A DNA stretch of 64,000 nt. It comes from Paraphoma chrysanthemicola. Lineage: Eukaryota > Ascomycota > Dothideomycetes > Pleosporales > Phaeosphaeriaceae. The notes under the pieces were generated by a model. That model was not told the origin of the DNA. It searched no databases and worked only from the letters and a program-made list of their open reading frames with translations. The stretch's first letter is position 1, and every line of letters begins with the position of its first letter. The stretch spans positions 868,001 to 932,000 of the forward strand of contig JAGMWG010000014.1 of assembly GCA_020744225.1 (NCBI GenBank). Direction: 5' to 3'. This document shows positions 20,301 to 31,806 of the stretch, piece after piece. Made by a program: the position numbers and the translations under genes.

Positions 20301-22500
20301 TGCGTGCCCTCGGTGGCGCACGGAAAAGATGACCAACCAGTGCTGAGTTTGCTTATGAAGATGACTATACTGGAGTTCTATCCCTTCAAGGCATGCAATA
20401 ATGTAGGCAATTCACTCAAATGACGACAAAGATGCACGATGACATGTGATTGTAGCGGGATACACGGATCAATTTGAAGTTGAGGTGAATCTGATCACGA
20501 TGCGGATTGCGAATCAAGATGATTATAAGTGCGAAGACATTACTAGTGGTATTAGAGTGTGTTCGAGATCACCAGGTTCCTGCTTGCATTAGTCGATAGT
20601 CGCGTGCAGATCTATGCAGAGGCGCTCCCTTCCTACCGGTTGTCGGACGATGTCTCATGGCGCGGATGCGAAACCATCCAAGACGAAGCCAACGTGCATT
20701 GCAATGCACATCAATGGGCGACCAGCTTCGACGTCCCAGTCCACGTCAACGTCCGCCCAGGATTCGCGGCGACAGCGTGTGACTGAGAGGAACACAGCGG
20801 AAGGGCTTCATCATCATGCAGAAGGGCACGAAGCGGTGGCGGCGGGGAGACGTGTCAGGAGATTGATCCAATTGGTGGGGAGGATCGAGCCCCCTCAGGG
20901 CCCTGAACCGGTCCACAGGCGGAAGCTGATGCAGGGAAGACGTGGGTGCTTAGAGTCTTGGCAAAGATCGGCGGAAATGCATTGGGGAGACGGGAGCGAA
21001 GGTGGACGAGAGCGCTGGAAACTGTAGAGTTGGAAGAGTGTGAGTGGAAGTTGTGCATGTACAGAATGGCGCAAAAAGCATTTCAGAGGATGGTGGAGTG
21101 GCGAGGAATGGCACCACCCGCTATTTGACAGTTTGATGGTTCGCACTTTGGCGGCAGGCTCGGGCGGCCGCCGTGGATGCGTCAACTAGCGTAATGGGAC
21201 GGCCCTAGTAACGGCGGTGGGAGATTACCACGATGCGCTCAACATGTCGCGGATAACGTGCGTCTTGTCGTTCAGTTGTTGGATGGAGCAGAACAAAAAA
21301 GAGTACCCGCAGTAGTATACGTTGAGAGGGGTCTGACAGAGAATGCGACCGGGTGTTCAGAGCGGAGTTGGTGTCTCGTGGCCAGCCAAGTGCCATAGTA
21401 GATGAACGGAACTATTTTTGTGGGAGCAGAGCCACAGCAACATTGGTGCGACCCGCCACGCCCGCGCAAAGACTGCCTCGCCGAATGCGTCTCTTGCTCT
21501 GGTGCCTAGACAGACTCTGTGGGCCTTGTTCTCGGCGATTTGGATTGCACGCGAAAGAGGTCGTCGAGTTCATCACAAGACGTACGCATCTAGAAGCCAA
21601 AGCGGCTAGCCCTGCAACCGCAAATGGCGCCAGTGATGTGCTTCTTTGCCTCGAATTCCTGCGGCGGGCGAATGAACGATTTGAAACTAGATGCGCGACG
21701 GGCGCTTGAAGCAGCCAGCAAGCAGCAGGCAGGGCACCTGCATCTACAGCACACAGCCGAGCATGCGCACTGGATAATCAGGCAAAGGTCGTGGGCGGCC
21801 AGTGGCAGGGCGTTGCGGGTGGTATGCCGCTCTGTGTGGCCGCATCCTGGTGCAACCCGTGGACGCACCGCCTAGAGGCAAACTGCGAAGCGTCTCTCCC
21901 GTGGCCTGGGTGGACAGCAGTCGCCCCGACCAAAGGACGCATTTGCCGGCTGCTGCTCTCACGACTTTCGGTCTTTTCATTCTCGCAGTGTGGCCGGGCA
22001 GGTCAATATCGCGGGTCGAGCCAGGAGCAGAGAACGGGCGCTTGACATCCCTGCAAGTTAATCCTAGCTTCACCGTCCGTGATCTGCACGACGCAAAGCC
22101 CCCCAGCACCCGCACCCAAGCCAAGCGTCCTCTCTTCCACGCCTCACTCCACGCCTGACGCTGCCTGCGACACGCACCTACACACACACACACGCACACT
22201 CTTGCACCAACTGCCCGTGCAAACCAACTTCGTCACGGCACTTCCTCGACGACCCATCGCAACTTCCCCCCCCGGCGCTCACACGCTCGTCACAGGCCAG
22301 CCGTGGAGCACTCGACGGAGGCAGCCCAGCAGTGACCACGCCTCGACGACGAAACAACCCGCCGCTCAACCCGCCTCACGTCCCACTCGCATGACTGGCC
22401 CTCACTTCTGCTCGACCGCGGCTTTGCACCGCTCCCTTCACCGTTCGCGCGCCCTCGACTCTGCGCAAAGGCGATCCGGCGTCGCGGCCTCCTAGTCACC
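17369..22500. other. 5.1-kb gene desert, AT-richer left part
   Basis: From about 17.5 to 20.6 kb the base composition shifts towards A/T and stop codons are frequent in all frames. No transposase, reverse transcriptase or host gene can be read, and I cannot show terminal repeats. This would fit old repeat DNA changed by RIP, but that is inference. From 20.6 to 22.5 kb the composition returns to GC-rich and the ORFs are of the accidental Arg/His/Cys-rich kind. The last 400 bases, C-rich and with a short CA run near 22178-22199, are probably the promoter and leader of the Med15 gene. Confidence 0.55.
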
Positions 22501-25500
22501 ATGAACAACCCCAACTTCCAGCAGAACGGCATGGGCCCGCGTCCCCAGGCGGGCCTGCAGCACTTCATCCAGCACTACCGCACCCAGCAGCAGCAGAACA
22601 AGATCCCGCCGGGCTGGCAACAGTCGGTGTCACCCGAGGAGCGTGGCCAGCTCGGCCTCCAGTTCTTCACCCAGTACCGCCTGCTCAAGACGGACGTGTC
22701 TGAGATGGAGGCCATGCGCGCCTCGGTCAACTTCGAGACGCAGAACTTCATGGCTGCCCAGAGCAAGGATCAATACGTCAACAACATCAAGCAGAAGCTC
22801 ATGATGATGACCAGCGCGCGCCAGCAGCAGCTGCAGCGCATGCAGAACAACATGGGGCAGATGGGCAACATGAACGGCATGGGCAACGCGCAGATGGGCA
22901 TGATGGGCCAGCAAGGACCCCAGGGCCCACGACAGGGCACGCCGCAGCAGTTCAACCCCGCCTTCCCCAACGCACAGCTGCGCCAGCCGATGCAGGTCTC
23001 ACCAGTCCCCATGCCCCAGGGTCAGCCCAACATGGGAATGAACAACGGGAATCTGAACCAGCAACAGAATCCCCAACAATCAAACTTGCAACAAGCGCAA
23101 CAGAACCGGAACGAGACCATGCTCATAAACCAGTTCGCAAAACGACTCATGGACACCTGCAAGGACGACATTCGCCAGAAGTTCCAGCGCGATGTGCAGG
23201 AGTGGCCCGAAGACAAGAAGCAGCAGCTCCAGGCCCAAGGCGTCAACCCTCTCTTCTTCCGATTCCGACAGCATGCTGAGCTGCTTTACAGGAGAGGCGC
23301 CCTCAACCAGCAGGGCGCGAACGGCAACCCAATGCAGGCTGGTGCACAGAATCGAATGCCAAACCAGCTCGGCGTGAACCAGCGCCCGGATTCAGGGTTC
23401 GACTTCAACGCAATAGCGAACCAGCAGATCGAGGCAATGCGCGCCAACGATGCCGGAGCCACAGTTGTCCCAGCTAGCAACAACATGAACGGCACGCAAA
23501 TGAACGGCTTCCCTGGTCAGAACTCGCAACAGAACGCTGCCTTGGCCCAACGGCAGGCTGCCGAAGCCGCCGCCTTCCAAAACAACATGCAACGCCAGCA
23601 CCAGCAGCAAGTACAACAAGCCCAGGCACAGGCACAGGCACAAGCCCACGCTCAGCTAGAGCAGCAGCGACAACGACAAGCTGCCCAGCAGCGGAACTCG
23701 AACCAGCTTCTGCAAGGCTTGAACGGTGGATTAAACCCGGGCGGAATGAACCTGCCCCCAGCGAGTCAAAGTCCTGGGCCCATGTCCATGCTGAATAGGC
23801 CGATGCTCCCTCCCGGCCAACCGGCTCCGCCAACTCCACAACAGCAACCACAGAATCATGTCCCCGTTATGACTCCGCGGGCAGGCCAGGTAAACGACCC
23901 ACAGCAAGTAAGCGCTCTGTTACGAGAGGCGCAACAGAGAGCGAATGCCGTCGCACATTCCAACCAGCCGTTGACAGAACATGTACGCATGAGTATGATG
24001 CCTGCGGACCTTGATCCCCAGGTCAAGGCCCAGCTCTTGAAGGTCCCCGAGCAGCAGTTCCGTGGCATCCTGCAGAACTACATGCAGAGCGTCCGTCGAA
24101 ACAACGGCATGGTGCCCTTCCTGGGGCAGGTTGGTCAACAACAACCAAACCCACTCTTCAACCCACAACAGCCACCTCAGCAAGGCATGCCGAACCCAAT
24201 GATGGGAGGTAACATGGCGAATCTAGGCAGATCAGGACCTAACCTGGGCCAGCAACAGCCTGGAGTTGGTCAACCGCTCACTCCTGGACAGCGTGCTCTA
24301 CAGGGTAACCAGCAGAATCAGCAAAATCAACAGTCACAGCAGAACCCAGCCTTCCAACAGCAACGTCTTGCTGCTGCACATCACATGCTACGACAGAATC
24401 CCGGCATCATACAGGCCACAGATGATAAGCCCTACCCTCCCAACGTTCTCAATGTACAAGTCAGGCAGAGTCTTCCTCCGGACGTCAAGACCTGGCGACA
24501 ACTCAAGCAATGGGCAAACCAGAATCCTGCCATCATGCCTGGTGTAGACTTGAACAAGTTGCTTCTCCTCCAAGTGCTGCACTTCCAAGACATTGTGAAG
24601 CAGCAACAGGGCGGAGGTCCAGGCATGCAAGCTACACAACCCAACATGCCTGGTGTCGCGCCGCCGGCCCAGATGGCGCCCAATCAAGGGCCCATGAGGA
24701 CGCCGCAACAGCAAATGAACATGCAAAACATGCCTGCCATTCAGGTTACTCCTCAGGAGATGCAGACATACCGACAAAAGCTCCAAGCTCAGAACACCCA
24801 GATATCTGACGACCAATTGCGACAGTATATCATGAAGCAAAAGCTGAATTTGTTGCAGCAGCAACGAGCTCAACATGCACAGTCGGCAATGCTTGCTCAA
24901 CAGGTTCAGCAACGTGCTGGACAGCCACAGCAACAAGCAGGTGCTGGTAATCAGCAGCAGCAGCAGCCTATTCGCCCGCCCACTGCACAGTCTCAGGCTC
25001 CTCAAGCTACCCCTCAGACGAAGGCGGCTGCGAGGCCACAACAGACTGCTCAGGCAAACGCCGCGAATGCCAAGGGCACAAAGAGGCCTAACGATGATTC
25101 TTCTGACCCTACGACCGACGGCACGACGGCCAATACTGCTCCGCAAGCGCCTGCTATGGTGCCGACCAGATCTGGAGCGGGTATTAACTTCACACCCGAG
25201 CAAATGTCCAAGATGACACCGGCACAACAAGCGCAAATGAAGGCACAGCTTCTGAAAGCTCAAGATGCATCAAATGCTGCCGGTAACAAAGCACAGCAGC
25301 AACAACGCGATTTGCCATCACCTGAGGAGATCAGAACACGCATGGCAGATCCTGAGAGGATGAAGGCCTTTGCCGCCATGATAGCAGACGTGGAGAAGAG
25401 CCTACCACCGAGGCAACCTGTCCAACTTCCTCCACAGCTGCGAGTACCACTCCAACAGGCCTTGAAAGACCAATTGGACAAGTTGAAGAAGACCGAGCAA

Positions 25501-27069
25501 GCTATGCGAATCTTCCACGTGTCCTACGACGGGGCTTCGTCAGAGACTTTCGTGCGGCAGATTGCCAAGTCTCGTGCGTTGGTCTTTCAGCAGATCAACA
25601 GACAGGACGGTACCCTTCACGACCAGGTTACTTTGACTGCGGATGAGTTCAAACAACACATGCGCGCGATGATCTCCTTTGGGGCTAAGATGATAGGCCG
25701 AGTGACGAACCCGGCGGGTCAAGCGCCAGCGTCATCGGCTACGCAGTCCTCGCAGGCATCGAATGCACCACCCGCACAGCTCAACGCGGCGAATCTGAAG
25801 AGTCTCGAGCAGCAGCAACGGCAGAGCAAGGCCCCTTCAGCCCCAACGACTGATCGACCACCCTTTGCACTTGGTGACCAGTCTGCACGTGGGGCGCCCA
25901 CCTACTTTGAAGGAGCAAAGACGGTTACGAATCTTGTGCTTCCAGACAAGAAGCGTACAAAGCTTGATTCAGTCAGTCAAAGCTCGACGCCAGGAGCAAA
26001 AGCATCTCCACGCATTGGCACTGGCAAGGGCCACTCCCCAGAAATGACCAGACAGTCCGGGCCCGACAAGCAAGTCCCTCAGAGACCTACCTTCAAATGC
26101 AAGCTACCGGATTGCGAGTACTCTGTGCGGGGATTCGACTCACAAGCCGAACTTGATGCGCACGTTGGTCAAATGCATGTGAAGATCGAGAATCCCATGC
26201 AGTTTGCCCTAGAGTCAATGGCAGAATACTTGGACGTTGATCAGAAGACGGGCGAGGCCAAGACAGACCCCAACGCCGCGAAACGCCCAGCGAAGACAGC
26301 ACCGAACGCCAATCGTGCAGCTCAACCCATCAAGGCAGAGCACATGCCGGGTGCTCCTCTCAATGCAGCCACACCAGCGGGTACACAAGCTGCAGCTACC
26401 CCGATGGCGCGTGTGCCGACTCAGACGGGTATGAAGAGTTCCCCAGTGGCGAATTTCCTCAAGACGCCACAGACAATGGCTAAGGCGGCCACACCTGGGT
26501 CAGGGGCCCACGCAAAGGCGACGCCCACCAGCATGCCGAGGCCGGCTCCAAAAGAGCCCCATCCTGTTCCATCTGCTGAACCCGACAAAGCAGAGGAGCA
26601 ACAGCCACTCATGCCTATGTCATTACTCGATTATTCCTACGAAGATACCTTTGCTGCTCTCGATGCCAATGGGCCATTCACCTGCCTCGACCTCAAAGAC
26701 GAAGACACTACGTGGGCCCTGCGTTCCCGGCCAGTGTCTCCAATGACGACTCCCGATTCATCCGCAAAGGACACACCATCCACACGGACGTCGGACATCT
26801 CCGAGAACGACAATTTGCACATCAACCTCGACTTGGATATGAGCATGCCCGACGCTTGGGCTATGGGTTTGACCAACAATGCTCTACCATTAGATATGCA
26901 ATTATCCGAAGACTTGCAGAATCTCGGTGTCATGCTACCTGACATGGACAATGACGACATGTTATTGTTCCCCGCCTACGGCGACGGCATGATGGACCTC
27001 GACACACTCGAGAAAACCATGGAGAGTATGGGTGGGAGCCTTGACCCAAGTTTGCTTGGCCCCATGTAA
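22501..27069 (+). CDS. MED15: Mediator subunit 15 (Gal11/Med15-like), Gln-rich
   Basis: A single exon of 1522 aa starting in a CACCATG context. Residues about 35-100 form a KIX-like three-helix domain: PPGWQQSVSPEERGQLGLQF, MRASVNFETQNFMAAQSKD and NIKQKLMMM. The rest is a Gln/Asn/Met/Pro-rich scaffold interrupted by ordered blocks such as MLINQFAKRLMDTCKDDI, NVRQS-type Gln-poor stretches and a later AMRIFHVSYDGASSETF. Near residue 1200 is a C2H2-like pair (CKLPDCEYS ... HVGQMH). The C-terminus is acidic and hydrophobic like an activation region (LPDMDNDDMLLFP). Med15 is the Mediator tail subunit that contacts activators. The KIX start and composition support the call; I am less sure that the zinc-finger-like block belongs to every family member. 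Confidence 0.78.
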   Translation: MNNPNFQQNGMGPRPQAGLQHFIQHYRTQQQQNKIPPGWQQSVSPEERGQLGLQFFTQYRLLKTDVSEMEAMRASVNFETQNFMAAQSKDQYVNNIKQKLMMMTSARQQQLQRMQNNMGQMGNMNGMGNAQMGMMGQQGPQGPRQGTPQQFNPAFPNAQLRQPMQVSPVPMPQGQPNMGMNNGNLNQQQNPQQSNLQQAQQNRNETMLINQFAKRLMDTCKDDIRQKFQRDVQEWPEDKKQQLQAQGVNPLFFRFRQHAELLYRRGALNQQGANGNPMQAGAQNRMPNQLGVNQRPDSGFDFNAIANQQIEAMRANDAGATVVPASNNMNGTQMNGFPGQNSQQNAALAQRQAAEAAAFQNNMQRQHQQQVQQAQAQAQAQAHAQLEQQRQRQAAQQRNSNQLLQGLNGGLNPGGMNLPPASQSPGPMSMLNRPMLPPGQPAPPTPQQQPQNHVPVMTPRAGQVNDPQQVSALLREAQQRANAVAHSNQPLTEHVRMSMMPADLDPQVKAQLLKVPEQQFRGILQNYMQSVRRNNGMVPFLGQVGQQQPNPLFNPQQPPQQGMPNPMMGGNMANLGRSGPNLGQQQPGVGQPLTPGQRALQGNQQNQQNQQSQQNPAFQQQRLAAAHHMLRQNPGIIQATDDKPYPPNVLNVQVRQSLPPDVKTWRQLKQWANQNPAIMPGVDLNKLLLLQVLHFQDIVKQQQGGGPGMQATQPNMPGVAPPAQMAPNQGPMRTPQQQMNMQNMPAIQVTPQEMQTYRQKLQAQNTQISDDQLRQYIMKQKLNLLQQQRAQHAQSAMLAQQVQQRAGQPQQQAGAGNQQQQQPIRPPTAQSQAPQATPQTKAAARPQQTAQANAANAKGTKRPNDDSSDPTTDGTTANTAPQAPAMVPTRSGAGINFTPEQMSKMTPAQQAQMKAQLLKAQDASNAAGNKAQQQQRDLPSPEEIRTRMADPERMKAFAAMIADVEKSLPPRQPVQLPPQLRVPLQQALKDQLDKLKKTEQAMRIFHVSYDGASSETFVRQIAKSRALVFQQINRQDGTLHDQVTLTADEFKQHMRAMISFGAKMIGRVTNPAGQAPASSATQSSQASNAPPAQLNAANLKSLEQQQRQSKAPSAPTTDRPPFALGDQSARGAPTYFEGAKTVTNLVLPDKKRTKLDSVSQSSTPGAKASPRIGTGKGHSPEMTRQSGPDKQVPQRPTFKCKLPDCEYSVRGFDSQAELDAHVGQMHVKIENPMQFALESMAEYLDVDQKTGEAKTDPNAAKRPAKTAPNANRAAQPIKAEHMPGAPLNAATPAGTQAAATPMARVPTQTGMKSSPVANFLKTPQTMAKAATPGSGAHAKATPTSMPRPAPKEPHPVPSAEPDKAEEQQPLMPMSLLDYSYEDTFAALDANGPFTCLDLKDEDTTWALRSRPVSPMTTPDSSAKDTPSTRTSDISENDNLHINLDLDMSMPDAWAMGLTNNALPLDMQLSEDLQNLGVMLPDMDNDDMLLFPAYGDGMMDLDTLEKTMESMGGSLDPSLLGPM

Positions 27070-28422
27070 TCACAACGCTATGCTGCCGATTTCAGTACTT
27101 TTCTCTGCATCTCCTTGGTCCTCGGACCGTCACATAACGGCTCTTTATCATTACGATGTACTACCAATCTCCTCGCGATTTGCCTGTTTTGGATTTTGAT
27201 TTTGTTTCTCGCATGGCGTCCTGTGTTCTTGCTTACTGGTGGAGGTAGCTAACTTTTCTCTTTTAAGTATGGCCTTGTGTTTGACCATGTCGGATTTTGG
27301 GTATCGGCGTGTTTTGGCAACAGGAAAATGTGTCTTGGGCAGTGGCATTTCACATTGAGGTTGATCGCATTGTGTGGATATTATACCCCTCATTCCTCGG
27401 TCTTTTCCAACTGGCAGCATCGTTGGGAACTGGGAATGGCGTTGAGTTCGATTTGTAGTACGAATGACATTTAGACGTACGTTGCTATCAACATGACCAT
27501 GGCAGCAGTTTTGCATGTGAATAAGCAGTGCAGGGATAGAGTTTAGCGGATCCAGAGTTGTCGTTACACACGCTACAGTCCCCGCAGCAGTTCTCTGTGT
27601 GAGGGGACGCGGAGTTGCCGGTCTGGTTGTACGGGCTGAACGCGGCATAAGCGAAAAGACCACCTCACACCACTGATGCGCACAAGTAGACCGTCGACCT
27701 ACTTGCAGTGGTGCAGAAGCTCAAACGCAGTTGCAGCGTAAGTTTTTCTAAATCGCCGGTTTGTCGTTATGATCAGCTATTACAAATCACAAAATTCGAG
27801 TCCGCATGCAGCACCAGGTCGCCGTGGTTGCGGTCCCAGTGGTTGCGGTCCCAACAATACGGTGCTTGGAAAGTCCAGCGAGGACAGCTTACACAGATGT
27901 GACGTCGCCGACAGGGGAGTCGTGTGGTGGCGCGGGCAGTGTTGGATGCTATTCTCGGCAGGCTGCATGCTTAGTCGTGAGCGTGCTCGAACTGTCGGGC
28001 TATGGTGAGCGGCGATTTTGTGAAACACCAGACTGCGAGCATAACAACCTGCGCTTTGTTGAGGGTAGAAGGTGCGAATGAACGCCGTGCAGCAGTGGAT
28101 GCGGATTCGGCAAAGGCGCGGAATGTGGCTCAGGGTCAGGAGTGGGTCTGGGGTAGGAACTCGATCGACTTAGCACGTTCTTGTGCCAAATTCGCGATCG
28201 GTTCGCCTTCCGGACAAGGAGCTGCAATGCACAGGTGATTTCTTTGCGCGTCGCTACAGGTGATGGGCCATGGCACTGGACGTGGGAAGCGTGTTTGTGA
28301 TAGATGTGCGCAGGAAATTGGAAGCTGTGACGAGCACACATATCCGAAATGAGATGGCATAGATAGTCACGATGCTCCAACGTTGATCAACGGGACATCC
28401 CTGCCCCTGGCTCGCAAACCAG
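27070..28422. other. convergent intergenic, 1.35 kb
   Basis: It holds the 3' regions of Med15 (plus) and the DUF7704 gene (minus). The 170-codon minus ORF at 27151-27663 has no domain and lies in the likely Med15 3' UTR. A tandem pair of near-identical short words (GTGGTTGCGGTCCCA and a variant) occurs around 27824-27850. No gene is supported. Confidence 0.55.
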
Positions 28423-28896
28423 TCACGTGCGCTTCAACCTCACAGGTGTGTCGTCGAAGCCTACGCCAAAGAGCAAGCAGATGCGCGTGACAGCGAGGAA
28501 GTACACGAAGCCTACATTGCCCCAGTCTATTGCATTCCAGCGCCAGTACTGCCAGTACATCCAGCTGCCCGCCGGAGCCACCGAGTACAAGTGCCCAACA
28601 TCTGCAACCAGCAGCCCAATGAGAAAAGTGCGCCAGACTTTGATGTCCGCTGTGACGCGCAGAACGCTGGCCTCGAGAATCATGAGGCCTAGATACAAAT
28701 TGGCGAGCTGGGTCATGACGATGGAGGTTGCGACTGGGACCGAGGGGCCTGGAGCACTCGCTGCATGCGTCAATGAAAGGTAGGTCGACTGCAGCGAGTG
28801 AGCGTATATGGCCCCGAGGAGGATCGAGACCGGCTCGACCCAGAGGAAGACGAGGCGGTAGACGGCGGGTATGCGTGCAGATGCAGATGTGGCCAT
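28423..28896 (-). CDS. DUF7704-type four-pass membrane protein
   Basis: A single exon of 157 aa from the ATG at 28896 (the longer open frame upstream begins only at a GTG). The pattern is that of the fungal DUF7704 family: YRLVFLWVEPVSILLGAIYA near the N-terminus, then MTQLANLYLGLMILEASVLR, DIKVWRTFLIGLLVADVGHL, WNAIDWGNVGFVYFLAVTRI and a short tail. Four hydrophobic helices are visible. The function is not known. It is divergent from the F-box/WD40 gene. Confidence 0.82.
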   Translation of the reverse strand: MATSASARIPAVYRLVFLWVEPVSILLGAIYAHSLQSTYLSLTHAASAPGPSVPVATSIVMTQLANLYLGLMILEASVLRVTADIKVWRTFLIGLLVADVGHLYSVAPAGSWMYWQYWRWNAIDWGNVGFVYFLAVTRICLLFGVGFDDTPVRLKRT

Positions 28897-29646
28897 GGTG
28901 TTGTTGCGTGCCGGGTTGTGCGCTGATGGCGACTCAGAGGGGCGTTGCACGTTCGGAGCGGTGAGAGCGGGAACGTGGTGGCGTCTATCTGGGTGAAGAT
29001 GAAAAGCAACCTGGCCGTACAGCGACGTACGCCCTCAACAGCAAGAAGGGAGTGGGTAAGAGTTTTCTTTCTTGACCCTGACGGCGTGCACGAGACGGCG
29101 ACCACGGTGCATGGCAGCAGCGGCACAGCGAACGGCTGTGGCTCGGAAGTAGGCGAACCGGGGGCTTCTCGCGTGTGGCACGATCGGCGCGAGCTAGGCT
29201 GACCAAAGGGAAAGACTGAGTTCGGCTGGCAATCCTGGTTCGCGCGGACGGCAGCGAGTCTTTTAAGGCTGGGCGACCAGCCAGATTCCGAGACGGTCAT
29301 CCCGTCTCTCCCTAAACAATTGCATTTGTTGATCGAACCACGACCACGACTCACACCCTCCCTGCCCTTTGCCGTTTTCTTCTCTGTCCCACCCCCACAG
29401 CCCCTTCGTTGCTGTGCACATTCACTACTGCTGTCGCTGTTGCTGTCGCATTGTCTGCTTGCTTGCATTGTTGCGTTGTCTTCCGCCCTCTAACCAGACC
29501 GAGACTCCTTGCTGTCCACTCCCTGCAACGACTCGCCTCCCGTTTCGGTTTCGCCCTCAGCACGACTCACAGCGTCGCATTGCAGCAGCAGTGCCGGAGG
29601 ACACCGTATTCTGCCATACCCGCAACTCCGACCGCCAACGCCCCCA
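28897..29646. promoter_or_regulatory. 750-base divergent region, DUF7704 / F-box-WD40
   Basis: The half next to the F-box gene is strongly C/T-rich on the plus strand (29340-29600), typical of a fungal core promoter and leader. ORFs on both strands here are Ser/Arg/Cys-rich accidents without domains. Confidence 0.55.
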
Positions 29647-31806
29647 ATGCATCGCAGACCCTCGATCCTGTCGTATCGACCGAAAACCTCTTCCGCCGCC
29701 GACGACGATAGCACGCAGCCCCAACGGGAACACATGATGAAGCGCACCGCTTCGCAGACCTTCAGCAGCAACTACAGCGATGTGCGAGACGGCGGCGTTG
29801 TGCTGGACGCCGTGCGGGAAGGCCCCGTGTGCGTTGACGATGAGTGTGAACATTCACACAACGCATTTGCACGCGCGTTTGGCTCGTTTCGACAATTCAC
29901 TCCCCAGAAGGCCCGCCGCCGACTGTCATCGTTTTCATCCGCAAGCTCGGCACCACCGCGGCGACGCGGCTCAATTCACAGTCTTCTCGATAACCTCCCT
30001 TCCACTGTGTCCCGCAAGGCAAGCATCGACCAGCAGCGCGCGCCCCTGCAACACCAGGACTCGGGAATCCCTTCCTCCCAGTCTCAACCTCAGCCACAGA
30101 TGACACGGCCGTTTTCTCTCTTTGGTAGCATGCGGAGACGACAGGCCGCCTCTGGTCCGTCATCGGACTTTCAACAGCCCAATAATGTAAATTCATGGGC
30201 CGGCCATGTTGCCGTACCAGGGGCAGCTGCGAGACAGGCCGCGGCAGCTGCGAACCAGGACCGCCAAAACCAGCTGCGACGCGAGCAGGAGCAGCAAGAA
30301 ACCCAACGCTTTCTCAATGGCCTCAACCCGTCCATTCCACGCGACGATGATATCAAAGACAACGAGAGCGGCGTCGACATGACGTGTGCTTCCGACATTG
30401 TTCGTGCCGACAGCGTCACGGAGAAGAAGATGAGTATGTAATGTGGTCCTGTGGCTGAGATTGCGGCTAATTTGACAGTCGACCCTTTCGAACGTCTTCC
30501 TGCTGAGCTTGCAACTTCCGTCCTCTCCAACCTCGATGCCAAATCACTACTCAGCGCTGAGCGTGTATCCCACGGCTGGCGGAAACTCGCATCGTCGTCA
30601 CACGTTTGGCGCAATGTCTTCCTCCGCAAGTACGAGCCCGAAGTACATGTTTCCCCAGCACCAATCCAGATGGGCGGATCCGGTATCGGCCGTATCGTTA
30701 ATGGCCACCCTGCGCCTGGACAGAATTGGAAAGCCATGTACGCAGCGAGAGCGGGCATTAACAAGAAGTGGACGGGTGCCAAACCCGCGGCCATTTACCT
30801 CAATGGCCACACGGACAGCGTCTACTGCTGCCAGTTCGACGAGAACAAGGCAATCACCGGATCTCGCGATCGTACCATCAGAGTCTGGGATCTCAAGACA
30901 TACAAGTGTCTGAAGGTATATGGCGGCCCTAATCATCGTCCAGTGCACAACACACCCGCCCCAATGGAAGAGCGCCCCGAACGCGTCATCAGCAATCCGT
31001 CCATGAATGGCACCGCTGCTGGCCACAGTATCTACGTTGTCCCATCCGACTATCACGATGCGTCCATCTTGTGCCTGCAATACGACAACGAAATCATGGT
31101 CACGGGCTCGTCAGACTATACCTGCATTGTTTGGGACATTACTGGTGATACCTACGTTCCCATGCACCGACTCCGTGGCCACGAAGCTGGCGTTCTCGAT
31201 GTCTGCCTCGACGACAAATACATTATTTCGTGTTCCAAAGACGCCATGATCAAAGTCTGGGACCGCAAGACCGGCACTTGCATCCGCACCCTCAAAGGTC
31301 ACCGCGGCCCCGTCAACGCCGTTCAGCTACGCGGCAACTTCCTCGTATCCGCATCTGGGGACGGCGTTGCCAAGCTCTGGAACCTCGAGACCGGCCTGTC
31401 AATCAAGGACTTCCCATCCGAGGACCGCGGCCTCGCAGCCGTCGAGTTCTCCGACGACGCCAAGTACGTCCTCGCCGGGGGCAATGACCACGTCGTGTAC
31501 AAGTTTGATGCACAAACTGGCAACCTCGTACACAGCCGAGTCAAGCACGAGGGGCTTGTGCGGAGTTTGTTCCTGGACGCGTTCAATGGCCGCATAGTAT
31601 CCGGCTCTTATGACCAAAGCATCCAAGTCTCCGACTACGAGACTGGCGTTCCGTTTGCGACGTACAAGAACTGGACTACGAGTTGGATCTTGTCGGCCAA
31701 GTCTGATTATCGCCGTGTCGTGGCAACGAGTCAGGATGGACGAACGCTGATCCTGGATTTTGGATACGAAGTTAAGGGTGCGCATTTGCTTGTTGGATCA
31801 GCGTAA
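29647..31806 (+). CDS. F-box and WD40-repeat protein (SCF substrate adaptor type)
   Basis: Exons 29647-30433 and 30479-31806; the 45-base intron has donor GTATGT, branch GGCTAAT and acceptor CAG. The product is 704 aa. Residues 1-262 are disordered, Ser/Arg/Gln-rich, with a charged Gln/Glu helix (QNQLRREQEQQETQRF). The F-box begins right after the splice join: DPFERLPAELATSVLSNLDA, then SHGWRKLASSSHVWRNVF. From about residue 370 come WD40 repeats: NGHTDSVYCCQF, ITGSRDRTIRVWD, VTGSSDYTCIVWD, RGHEAGVLDVCL, ISCSKDAMIKVWD, KGHRGPVNAVQL, VSASGDGVAKLWN and later degenerate ones, enough for a seven-blade propeller. Such proteins link Skp1-cullin ligases to phosphorylated targets (Cdc4, Met30, Fbxw7 group); which member this is cannot be decided here. 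Confidence 0.88.

Noticed and set aside
21744..22199. 151-codon minus ORF starting with a Cys-Val run
   Set aside because: The start is the antisense of a CA microsatellite in the Med15 leader; the rest is Arg-rich without a domain.
24388..25263. 291-codon Leu/Arg-rich minus ORF
   Set aside because: Antisense of CAG/CAA-rich Med15 codons, which read as Leu on the other strand.
27151..27663. 170-codon minus ORF after Med15
   Set aside because: No domain, biased composition (Thr, Arg, Gln), and located in a likely 3' UTR.
30171..30794. 207-codon minus ORF over the F-box
   Set aside because: Shadow of the F-box/WD40 gene, crossing its intron without splice signals of its own.
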